This document shows, one piece after another, positions 1-6,553 of a DNA stretch of 7,825 bases. The position numbers and the translations under genes were made by a program. The notes under the pieces are model-generated. The model was not told where the DNA came from, ran no database searches, and saw only the letters and a list, made by a program, of their open reading frames with translations. This DNA comes from Chloroflexota bacterium (lineage in GTDB: Bacteria; Chloroflexota; Limnocylindria; Limnocylindrales; CSP1-4), in contig JACDAV010000408.1 in NCBI GenBank assembly GCA_013695255.1, forward strand, positions 1 to 7,825. Reading direction: 5' to 3'. Position 1 is the stretch's first letter, and each line of letters starts with the position of its first letter.

Positions 1-503
1 CGCAGCGCCCGGACGAAGTTGTGCGGCCCGTGCTCGTAGGGGTACCAGGCGCCGGTCTCGCCGCCGAACTGGGCCATGATGTACGGCTCGTTCGTCGGCG
101 TGTACCAGCGCACCCATGGATAGCGGCGGGCGAACGCGAGGCACAGCTCCGCCTGGAAGTCCGGGAAGATCGAGGTCATCACCCCGGTTCCCATCCAGGC
201 CGGGACGCCGAAGTGGAACAGGTCGACGATCGGCTCCATGCCCAGGTGGCGCATGAGCTCCATCGGGCCGTCGACGCTCGACCAGTCCCAGACCTGCGGC
301 GCCGGGTTGACCACGTGCCAGCGGATCCCGTACCGGATCGTCCGGCAGCCGGCCTCGGCGGCACGGACGATGTCCGAGCCCCAGAACCGGTCGTGCTGGG
401 TCAGGGCCAGCTCGTCCATCCCGACCTGCGGGAAGGTGGAGCACTCGAAGCCGGTCAGCCACCGGAAGTCGCCGCCGGCCGATGGCCCGGCCGGCGTTGT
501 CAC
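1..503 (-). CDS. GH1-like (clan GH-A) glycoside hydrolase, 3' end cut by window edge
   Basis: The visible 167 codons open with Gly-Phe-Glu-Cys-Ser-Thr-Phe-Pro-Gln at residues 18-26. They then show Arg-Tyr-Gly-Ile-Arg-Trp-His at 57-63, a strand with FHFGVPAW at 96-103, and WYTPTNEP at 133-140. In family 1 and related clan GH-A enzymes the Glu of the Asn-Glu-Pro motif, here Glu139, is the catalytic acid/base. The order resembles the first half of a family 1 (beta/alpha)8 barrel, but the usual His-Trp-Asp motif is replaced by His-Phe-Gly, so this is a divergent relative. The nucleophile half lies outside the window. The start is a GTG whose last two bases are shared with the TGA of the GH2 gene (GTGA overlap), which implies translational coupling. 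The first in-frame ATG is codon 29, already inside the conserved region. No signal peptide is visible, so a cytosolic exo-glycosidase acting on imported oligosaccharides is likely. Substrate is unknown. Confidence 0.8.
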   Translation of the reverse strand, partial: MTTPAGPSAGGDFRWLTGFECSTFPQVGMDELALTQHDRFWGSDIVRAAEAGCRTIRYGIRWHVVNPAPQVWDWSSVDGPMELMRHLGMEPIVDLFHFGVPAWMGTGVMTSIFPDFQAELCLAFARRYPWVRWYTPTNEPYIMAQFGGETGAWYPYEHGPHNFVRAL

Positions 504-3334
504 CCCGCCACCGCGAGCGCCTCGCGTCCGCCTGCCCGGCGCTCGGCCTGGGCGGCATGCTGGATCAGCCGCTCCAGGAGGAGCGTCGCGACCGGCCCCG
601 TCTCCGGCGCGACGCGGAACGTCGTCAGCGTCATCGCTCCGCGACCCTGGGGGAAGGTCCAGACGCTTGCCGCGGGCGTGTGCACCCAGCCCACGAACAT
701 GCCGGCCGGCACCTCGTCCCGGTGGCGGGCCGGGTCGTAGCCGAGCAGCACGTGATCCGGCAGGACCTCCTCGTAGGCGAAGTCGAGCGGGTTGCGGACC
801 GGCAGGCCGGGCAGCGCGTCGTGGAGGATCCAGCTCCAGCTGGTGACCCAGTCGCCCTCCCACGGGCTGCGCTGGCCCGGCCAGCCGGAGTGGGGGAGGC
901 GTCGCAGGTGGACGCTCACCCGCCGGGCGAGGTCGTGGCCCTCCGGGACGGCAGCCCGGGTGCGGACGAGCACGAGCGCCCGGCCGCCGGCGTCGAGGCG
1001 GTCCATCAGCTCGTTGGTCACCTCCGTCGCCACGACCAGGTCGGCTTCATCCGGGCCCACTAGCCGGTGCCCCAGCCGCTCCACGCGGTTGGTCACGCCC
1101 CAGATGTCGAGTGGGTCGAGGATGGTGACGTTCAGCGCGTTGGCCGTCTGCCGGGACGCCGCGGGGGCGACGGCGAAACGCAGGTCCGCTCGCGCCCGCT
1201 CGCGCCCCGCGCCGTCGAGCGCCCGGGCGATGAGGCGCGCATCGGTGACCTCGGCGACGTCGGGAACGGAGGCCTCGATCGTGCCCACCGGTCGTGCGCC
1301 CGCCAGCGGCCAGTCGGCGATGGGGAGCTCGCCCTCGATCCGCTGGCCGTCGGCAAGCACGAGCTCCCACGCCAGGCGCCCGTTCTCGGCCGCGCCGCCG
1401 AACGATGACAGGTGCACCTTCGCCTCGAGCCGATCGAGGCTGCAGAGGTCTCGCCGCTCGACGTCGACGACGACGACGTCCGGCGCGTTCAGCTCCCGCA
1501 GCCGGTCGTGGTAGACCTTCGGGCCTCGCATCGGATCGAGCAGGCCGTTGGCCTCCCAGTAGGCGTCCGTCAGCTCCGTGATGACATAGCCCTGGATCGA
1601 GTCGTGGCGGCGGAGCTGGCCGATCTCGTACTGCAGGCCGTCGAACTGGTGCCACTGGGTCGCCTCGGCCAGCTCTTCCACGCTACCCCAGATGCGCCCC
1701 AGCCCGTAGGCGTCGAAGCGGCGGCGGATGCCGGTCGGCCGGTAGTAGTCCCGCCCTGTGGCGAACCACCACGGCTCGCGGCCGGTGTGCGCCACGAGGT
1801 GGTCCAGGCGCGGCAGGCCCCATGACCCGAACTCGCTCAGGACGAGCGGCTCGTCTCCGCGCGGTTGCGCGTCACCATGCGGGCTCCACAGCCACTGCGG
1901 GCGGCGTGCGAAGTCCTCGATCGTGTTGCGCCAGCGGACGGCGTTGTCCGGGGCCAGGAAGTAGACGTGAAAGTCGGCCAGGTCCGTGCTGATATGGAAG
2001 TTCGGCGTCTGCGGCGTGTCGCAGGCCGAGTTGTCGACGATCAGCCGGGTGGGGTCGAGCGCCTTGAGCCAGTGGTACGTGTCCTGCAGCCAGTGCCGGT
2101 CGCGCGCCTCGTAACGGAGCTGCGTGCCCCAGTCCTCGTTGATGATCGTCCAGATCACGATCGAGGGGTGATTGCCGAGCTCGTCGACCATCCGCTCGAG
2201 GGTCCGGCGGCCGCGCGCCCCGGCCATCGAGGTGAAGCGGGTCCAGTTCGGGAGCTCTGCCCAGACGAGGATGCCCGCCTCGTCCGCGGCATCGAGGTAG
2301 GCGGGGTCCGGGATCTTGATGTGGCAGCGCAGCAGGTTGATGCCCATCTCGCGCGCCAGCCGCATCTGCTCGTCGAGATAGGCCCGCGACGGCGGGTTGA
2401 CGATCGTGTCCGGGTAGTGGTCCTGGTCGAGGGCGCCGAGCATGTAGATCGGCCGGCCGTTGAGGACGATCTGGCCATCCCGGGTCTCGATCGAGCGCAT
2501 CCCGAACCGGGCCTCGACGCTGTCGACCGCTTCACCTGCCTCGGTGAGCCGCGCTTCGGCGGTGTACAGGTTGGGCTGATCGATGTCCCACAGCTTCGGC
2601 GTGGGGACGGGCAGGCGGACCAGGCCGTCACGATCGGCGGCGCATTCCAGGGACTGGCGAGCGACCACGCCGCCGTCCGGGTCCCGGATCACCACCTCCA
2701 CCTCGTGCGGTCCCCCGCCGTCTCCCTCGAGCGACCAGCGCACGATGGCCTGCGACGCCTCGAGGTCCGGCCGGACGCGCAGCGCGGCCAGCGCCAGGGG
2801 CGGGCGGCGGTGGAGCGACACGGACTGCCAGATGCCGCTCGTGCTCGAGTACCAGGTCTGCTTGCCGTGCGGCGCCTCGGACAGCGGCAGGTCCGGCTCG
2901 AACTCCTGCGCGATCAGGACCTGCTCGACCGAGAAGGCCGGATACTCGTCGATCGCGTTGAGCGGGTTGACCACGAGGACGACCAGCTCGTTCGGACCGT
3001 CCCAGCGCACCGCGGTCGTGGCGTCGACCTCGAACGGCAGGTAACCGCCCTCGTGCTCGCCGATCCGCTCGCCGTTGAGGAAGACGACGCAGCGGTACAT
3101 CACGGCGCCGAAGTGGACGAGGACCCGCGACCCTCGCCAGGCGGGCGGAACCTCGACCGGGCGACGGTACCAGGCGGTGATGATCCGGTACGGCCGCGGC
3201 ACCTGGGCCTCCCAGCAGCCGGGCACGGTGATCGGCTGGCCCTCGGGCAGGTGATCCGGCCCGTGCAGCCGCTCCGGGTCGGCAACGAACCGCCACTCCC
3301 CGTCGAGGGAGTGGCGCGCGCGGACGACCGCCAT
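500..3334 (-). CDS. Glycoside hydrolase family 2 enzyme with long C-terminal extension
   Basis: A 944-residue protein. Residues about 9-178 form the N-terminal sugar-binding jelly roll (SLDGEWRF at 9-16, WYSSTSGIWQ at 161-170). About 185-282 form the Ig-like domain, and about 285-610 the TIM barrel. The acid/base is Glu400 in TIINEDWG and the nucleophile is Glu501 in LSEFGSWG, spaced as in family 2. The barrel carries ALDQDHYPD (301-309), RCHIKIPDP (336-344) and AELPNW (359-364) rather than the Arg-x-x-His-Tyr-Pro motif of LacZ and beta-glucuronidase, so it is an uncharacterised subgroup and the sugar cannot be assigned. About 330 residues follow the barrel, including a Rossmann-like part near 735-790. 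No signal peptide is present, so the enzyme is probably cytosolic. The ATG at 3334 sits 49 bases after the GH43 stop with no clear Shine-Dalgarno; no ATG, GTG or TTG lies in frame between them. The stop overlaps the next gene's start. Confidence 0.93.
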   Translation of the reverse strand: MAVVRARHSLDGEWRFVADPERLHGPDHLPEGQPITVPGCWEAQVPRPYRIITAWYRRPVEVPPAWRGSRVLVHFGAVMYRCVVFLNGERIGEHEGGYLPFEVDATTAVRWDGPNELVVLVVNPLNAIDEYPAFSVEQVLIAQEFEPDLPLSEAPHGKQTWYSSTSGIWQSVSLHRRPPLALAALRVRPDLEASQAIVRWSLEGDGGGPHEVEVVIRDPDGGVVARQSLECAADRDGLVRLPVPTPKLWDIDQPNLYTAEARLTEAGEAVDSVEARFGMRSIETRDGQIVLNGRPIYMLGALDQDHYPDTIVNPPSRAYLDEQMRLAREMGINLLRCHIKIPDPAYLDAADEAGILVWAELPNWTRFTSMAGARGRRTLERMVDELGNHPSIVIWTIINEDWGTQLRYEARDRHWLQDTYHWLKALDPTRLIVDNSACDTPQTPNFHISTDLADFHVYFLAPDNAVRWRNTIEDFARRPQWLWSPHGDAQPRGDEPLVLSEFGSWGLPRLDHLVAHTGREPWWFATGRDYYRPTGIRRRFDAYGLGRIWGSVEELAEATQWHQFDGLQYEIGQLRRHDSIQGYVITELTDAYWEANGLLDPMRGPKVYHDRLRELNAPDVVVVDVERRDLCSLDRLEAKVHLSSFGGAAENGRLAWELVLADGQRIEGELPIADWPLAGARPVGTIEASVPDVAEVTDARLIARALDGAGRERARADLRFAVAPAASRQTANALNVTILDPLDIWGVTNRVERLGHRLVGPDEADLVVATEVTNELMDRLDAGGRALVLVRTRAAVPEGHDLARRVSVHLRRLPHSGWPGQRSPWEGDWVTSWSWILHDALPGLPVRNPLDFAYEEVLPDHVLLGYDPARHRDEVPAGMFVGWVHTPAASVWTFPQGRGAMTLTTFRVAPETGPVATLLLERLIQHAAQAERRAGGREALAVAG

Positions 3335-3383
3335 CAGCCGGTGATCGATCGATCCATGCGCTCGACGGCGTCGCGTCCGGCCG

Positions 3384-4514
3384 TCACGGCACCGCCTGTG
3401 GCTCGACGTCGGGCCCCTGCACGACCGGCTTGCCGCCCTCGAAGACGACCTCGTCGATCCACACCTCGCGCTCGCTGAACGTCCGCTCCCATGCGTGGTA
3501 GACCATCCAGAGATCGCCGTCGGGATCCTCGATCAGCGTCTGGTGCCCGGGGCCGAACGGACCGACCTGCGGGACCGAGGCAAGGATCGGGTTCTCCTCG
3601 GCGTCCACGTACGGCCCGGTCAGCTCGGTCGAGGTCGCGTAGCCCACCGCGTACGGGACGCCCGCGTAGTCGTTGGCCGAGTAGAACAGGTAGTACGTAC
3701 CGTCCAGGTGGTAGATCGTCGGGGCCTCGACGACCCGGCCCTCCCAGGGCTTGTCGTTGACCACGCCCTCCACCTCGATCTCCTCGCCCGCGAAGGTCAG
3801 GCCATCCTCGGCCATCTGGCGCATGTAGAAGCGGGTCTTGATCGAGCAGCAGTTGCCGTCGTTCTTGTAGATCAGCCAGAGCGAGTCGTCGACGTCCCGG
3901 ACGACGGAGGCGTCGATCGTGCCGCCCAGGTCGGGCTGGCAGACGAGCGGTTCTTCGCTTTCGTCCACGAACGGCCCCTCGGGCGAGTCGGCGACGGCGA
4001 CCCCGACACACTGGGCGCCATCGCCGGACGGGCGCTTGATCTCGCGTGAACGGGCCGTGTAGTACATCACGTAGCCGGCGGACGTCTCGGTGACCTCCGG
4101 AGCCCAGTAGTTGCGGTCCGTCCAGGCGGGCGGCTTTGGCATCGCGGAGCCCTGGTACTCCCAGCTCACGAGGTCCTGCGACGTCGCGTACGGAAAGCGG
4201 TTGCTGCCGTCCTCGGTCGAGTACAGGTAGTACGTGTCGTCGACGGCCATGACGTACGGATCCGGCATGTTCCGCGTGATCACTGGGTTCACGAACTCGC
4301 CCTCGCCGGGCGACGGGATCACGCTGCCGGAGGGCGAGGCCGCTCCAGAGGCGGCGGCCGACGCGCTGGCGGGCGGCGCGCTGGCCGATCCCCCCGACGT
4401 GGGCGGCTGGCTCGCCGCCGTGCTGCCGGACGGGCCGTCACCGCCGCCGGACGAGCAGGCGGCGACCAAAATCACGGTCAGCAGGAGCAGCGGCAGGCGG
4501 GCGGTTGCGGTCAT
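3384..4514 (-). CDS. Glycoside hydrolase family 43 lipoprotein (arabinan/xylan-type)
   Basis: A 376-residue protein from the ATG at 4514. Residues 1-20 are a lipoprotein signal: Arg6, a hydrophobic run, and lipobox Val-Ala-Ala-Cys with lipidated Cys20. A Ser/Ala/Gly/Pro linker follows to about residue 72, then a five-bladed propeller. The family 43 catalytic triad is visible: base Asp85 in NMPDPY, pKa-modulating Asp201 in GTIDAS, and acid Glu263 in VVEAP. His324 in GPGHQ matches the histidine that many family members use at the central metal site. Members cleave arabinofuranosyl or xylosyl linkages; endo-arabinanase, arabinofuranosidase and xylosidase all remain possible. Anchoring on the outer face of the membrane suggests trimming of polymer before uptake by the permeases just upstream. 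The open frame continues in phase to an ATG at 4610 overlapping the permease stop. The 4514 start is preferred because it places the signal peptide at the N-terminus and has GAGG 9 bases upstream. Four cysteines (169, 192, 222, 223) lie in the exported domain. Confidence 0.92.
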   Translation of the reverse strand: MTATARLPLLLLTVILVAACSSGGGDGPSGSTAASQPPTSGGSASAPPASASAAASGAASPSGSVIPSPGEGEFVNPVITRNMPDPYVMAVDDTYYLYSTEDGSNRFPYATSQDLVSWEYQGSAMPKPPAWTDRNYWAPEVTETSAGYVMYYTARSREIKRPSGDGAQCVGVAVADSPEGPFVDESEEPLVCQPDLGGTIDASVVRDVDDSLWLIYKNDGNCCSIKTRFYMRQMAEDGLTFAGEEIEVEGVVNDKPWEGRVVEAPTIYHLDGTYYLFYSANDYAGVPYAVGYATSTELTGPYVDAEENPILASVPQVGPFGPGHQTLIEDPDGDLWMVYHAWERTFSEREVWIDEVVFEGGKPVVQGPDVEPQAVP

Positions 4515-4523
4515 CGGGCGGTG

Positions 4524-4537
4524 CCTCGTGCCTCGTG
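4524..4537 (-). promoter_or_regulatory. Ribosome binding site of the GH43 gene, duplicated 7-base unit
   Basis: On the minus strand CACGAGG occurs twice in tandem directly upstream of the ATG at 4514. The proximal GAGG ends 9 bases before the ATG, an acceptable Shine-Dalgarno distance. This supports the internal, lipoprotein-type start over the longer frame beginning at 4610. The second copy has no evident purpose and may simply be a slippage duplication. Confidence 0.55.
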
Positions 4538-4575
4538 GCGGTCGTGCCGGGGATGGGCCGGGGGCGCCGCGGCCC

Positions 4576-4604
4576 GCGACTCGAGCCGACGGGTCGCGAG
4601 TCGC
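4576..4604 (-). promoter_or_regulatory. Intercistronic hairpin between permease and GH43 genes
   Basis: The arms GCGACTCG and CGAGTCGC pair perfectly over 8 bp around a 13-base loop. The loop itself holds a small CGA/TCG stem. It lies 6 bases after the permease stop and ends about 60 bases before the GH43 ATG. No T-run follows on the transcript strand, so it is not a standard intrinsic terminator. A role in RNA processing, stability or partial attenuation is an inference. Confidence 0.5.
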
Positions 4605-4609
4605 CGCCA

Positions 4610-5500
4610 TCAGCCCTTGATGCCGGATGACGTGACGCTCTGGACGATGTAGCGCTGGGCGAAGATGTACAGCAGCAGGACCGGCACGGCGGCCAGGACC
4701 GCGCCCGCCATGAGCAGTCCGAACTGGGTCGAATACGTGCCCTGGAAGTTGCGCAGCCCCGGCGACAGGGTGCAGCCGGCTCCCTGGCAGGTCACCAGCG
4801 GCCAGAGGTAGTCGTTCCAGTAACCGATGAAGGTGATCACGCCGAGGGTCGCGAGCGAGGGCCCGGCCAGCGGCAGGACGACCGAGAAGAACGTCCGGAA
4901 CCGGCCGGCGCCGTCGACGTAGGCCGCCTCCTCGAGCTCCACCGGGATGCCGAGAAAGAACTGGCGCATGAAGAACACGCCGAACACGCTGGCCAGACCC
5001 GGGAGCATGAACGCGGGCCAGGTGTTGAGCAGCTTGAGCTGGCTGATCAGGAGGTACTGCGGGACGAGGAACATGATCCCCGGCAGCAGGAGGGTCGTGA
5101 TCAGCAGCGAGAAGAGCAGGTTCTTGAATGGGAAGTCGATCCGCGCGAAGGCGTAGGCGGACAGCGACGTCAGCAGCAGGGTCAGGATCGTCCCGACGGT
5201 CGCCACCCCGACGCTGTTGAACATCCAGCGGAAGACCGGTGTCTGCCCACCCGACTGCACGAGCCGCTCGAAGTTGGCGAGGCTCGGGTTGGCCGGGATG
5301 AACCCGCGATCGCGGAAGACCTCGCTCTCGACCTTGAGCGAGGTCGAGAGCATCCAGACCAGCGGCAGGATGAAGAACAACGCGATCAGGATGAGGACCA
5401 GGTAGAGCATCACCTTGCCGGGCGTGAACGCGCTCCGCCGCGTGGCAGCCGACCCGGCGCGGGTGCGTGCGGGCGCCTCCGCCTCGATGGTTCCAGCCAT
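4610..5500 (-). CDS. ABC sugar transporter permease, MalG type (CUT1 family)
   Basis: A 296-residue inner-membrane subunit of a carbohydrate importer. A basic cytoplasmic N-terminus (about 1-29) precedes six predicted membrane segments near 30-51, 96-118, 127-152, 160-183, 208-230 and 262-283. The EAA loop that docks on the ATPase runs from about 189 to 210 (EEAAYVDGAG, ending in the usual Leu-Pro), and a short C-terminal tail ends in Gly-Ile-Lys-Gly, as in MalG relatives. It should pair with the MalF-type permease encoded 10 bases upstream. The ATG at 5500 has an excellent AGGAGGT site 5 bases away. The external loop between segments 5 and 6 contains Cys238 and Cys243 in a short stretch that is not usual for this family. 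Both the transported sugar and the ATPase are unknown; the latter is not in this window. Confidence 0.95.
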   Translation of the reverse strand: MAGTIEAEAPARTRAGSAATRRSAFTPGKVMLYLVLILIALFFILPLVWMLSTSLKVESEVFRDRGFIPANPSLANFERLVQSGGQTPVFRWMFNSVGVATVGTILTLLLTSLSAYAFARIDFPFKNLLFSLLITTLLLPGIMFLVPQYLLISQLKLLNTWPAFMLPGLASVFGVFFMRQFFLGIPVELEEAAYVDGAGRFRTFFSVVLPLAGPSLATLGVITFIGYWNDYLWPLVTCQGAGCTLSPGLRNFQGTYSTQFGLLMAGAVLAAVPVLLLYIFAQRYIVQSVTSSGIKG

Positions 5501-5505
5501 GGCGG

Positions 5506-5512
5506 ACCTCCT
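5506..5512 (-). promoter_or_regulatory. Strong Shine-Dalgarno of the MalG-type permease, overlapping upstream stop
   Basis: AGGAGGT on the minus strand lies 5 bases before the ATG at 5500. Its first two bases are the last two bases of the TAG stop of the upstream permease (5513-5511). Ribosomes finishing the first permease would therefore sit on the entry site of the second. This fits coupled, roughly equal production of the two halves of a heterodimeric channel. Confidence 0.85.
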
Positions 5513-6467
5513 AGGCTCGTTCGGAGCTGAAGAAGCGGAAGTTGATGACGCTGACCACGACCATCACGACCGCCACCACGACGGCCATCGCCGCCGCCAG
5601 CCCGATGTCGAAGGGCGAGCGGAAGCCGGTGTTGTAGAGGTGCAGCAGCACCGGGGTCGTCTGGGCGGTGGGTGGACCCCCGTTGGTCATGATCTGCGGC
5701 TGCCCCACCAGGTTGAACGAGGCGATGATCTGGAGGGTGATCACCAGCAGCAGGATGGGCCGCAGGCTGGGCAGCGTGATGTTCCGGAACTGCTGCCACT
5801 TGTTGGCGCCGTCGATCGACGCCGCCTCATAGAGGTCGGCCGAGATCGCCTGCATGCCCGCCAGCAGGATGATCGTGTTGAAGCCGATGGTCCACCACAC
5901 GGTGGCGATGAGGATCGACAACCAGGCCCACGGCTGCGAGCTCAGCCAGCCGGGCGATGTCAGCCCGAACCAGCCGAAGATGTCGACGATCAGGCCGCCC
6001 CGACTCTGGAAGATCCAGAACCAGAGCAGGCCGACGACCGCGACGGACAGCGTCCATGGCGCGAAGTAGATCGCCCGGAAGAAGGTCCGCCCCCGGAACT
6101 TCGCGTTGAGGATCGCTGCCAGCCCCAGGGCCACGGCAATCAGCGCCGGCACGCTCATGAGCACGAACAGGACCGTGTTGAGGAGCGTCTGCCAGAACCG
6201 CTGGAACTGGCGGTGTGAGGGGTCGAACAGCTGCCGGTAGTTCTCCAGGCCGACGAACGCGCCGTTGATCCCGCTGAAATTGTCTGCATCGAGGAGGCTG
6301 ATGTACAGGCCGGAGAAGAAGGGATAGCCGATCATGAAGGCGAAGACCGCCAGATGCGGCAGGATGAAGAGGTAGGGGACCCACCACTTCTCCCCGATCC
6401 GCCGCCGGACGTCCGCTCTGGTCCGCTTGCCGCCCACGCTCGGGGCTGGCGGCGCGTTCATGGTCAC
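5511..6467 (-). CDS. ABC sugar transporter permease, MalF type (CUT1 family)
   Basis: A 318-residue inner-membrane subunit of a carbohydrate importer. A basic N-terminus (about 12-27) is followed by membrane segments near 30-58, 95-120, 134-154, 180-204, 236-256 and 287-310. The EAA loop contacting the ATPase starts at Tyr213-Glu-Ala-Ala-Ser-Ile-Asp-Gly and ends near Leu232-Pro. The external NGGPPTAQT segment (262-270) is characteristic of MalF/UgpA-like permeases. It lacks the large extra periplasmic domain of enterobacterial MalF, as is usual for this group outside the enterics. The start is taken as the GTG at 6467 because GGGAGGG lies 8 bases upstream. An in-frame ATG two codons later (6461) would be 14 bases from that site and is less likely. 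The gene begins 86 bases after the binding-protein gene, beyond a strong hairpin. Confidence 0.95.
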   Translation of the reverse strand: MTMNAPPAPSVGGKRTRADVRRRIGEKWWVPYLFILPHLAVFAFMIGYPFFSGLYISLLDADNFSGINGAFVGLENYRQLFDPSHRQFQRFWQTLLNTVLFVLMSVPALIAVALGLAAILNAKFRGRTFFRAIYFAPWTLSVAVVGLLWFWIFQSRGGLIVDIFGWFGLTSPGWLSSQPWAWLSILIATVWWTIGFNTIILLAGMQAISADLYEAASIDGANKWQQFRNITLPSLRPILLLVITLQIIASFNLVGQPQIMTNGGPPTAQTTPVLLHLYNTGFRSPFDIGLAAAMAVVVAVVMVVVSVINFRFFSSERA

Positions 6468-6475
6468 CGGGGCGG

Positions 6476-6482
6476 CCCTCCC
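6476..6482 (-). promoter_or_regulatory. Shine-Dalgarno deciding the GTG start of the MalF-type permease
   Basis: GGGAGGG on the minus strand ends 8 bases before the GTG at 6467 and 14 bases before the alternative ATG at 6461. The spacing favours GTG initiation. Confidence 0.65.
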
Positions 6483-6499
6483 ACCTCAGAGAGATGTGG

Positions 6500-6529
6500 C
6501 GATGCGGGGAGCATGCGCCCCCCGCATCG
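6500..6529 (-). promoter_or_regulatory. Strong intercistronic hairpin after the binding-protein gene
   Basis: The arms CGATGCGGGG and CCCCGCATCG pair perfectly over 10 bp. A G-U and a G-C pair can extend the stem inward and leave a 6-base loop. The hairpin sits about 24 bases after the TGA of the binding-protein gene and ends 17 bases before the permease Shine-Dalgarno. No T-run follows on the transcript strand, so it is not a textbook terminator. In known importer operons such as malEFG, intergenic stem-loops after the binding-protein gene protect its mRNA and keep its product in excess over the permeases. The same role here is an inference from position. Confidence 0.7.
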
Positions 6530-6553
6530 ACCGATCGTTCCGCCGTCAGACGG

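Noticed and set aside
1454..1484. Run of GAC/GTC triplets in GH2 as a microsatellite
   Set aside because: It encodes a Val-rich beta strand (Val-Val-Val-Val-Asp-Val) in the correct frame and is explained by normal codon use.
1865..3478. A 537-codon open frame on the plus strand opposite GH2
   Set aside because: It is antisense to a gene with intact catalytic motifs. It is rich in Arg, Val, Asp and Gly with no recognisable motif. Long antisense frames are expected in GC-rich coding DNA.
3334..4011. A minus-strand 225-codon frame overlapping GH43 and ending at the GH2 start
   Set aside because: It is out of frame with the well-supported GH43 gene and has Arg/Gly-rich composition typical of a frame shadow.
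6500..6529. Intrinsic terminator after the binding-protein gene
   Set aside because: The stem is strong, but the following transcript bases are mixed with no T-run, and the permease Shine-Dalgarno follows within 20 bases. A processing or stability element fits better.
6543..6553. Small palindrome CCGTCAGACGG next to the binding-protein stop, as an operator
   Set aside because: It is only 5+5 bases around one central base and lies inside the operon directly against a stop codon. There is no sign of a promoter there.
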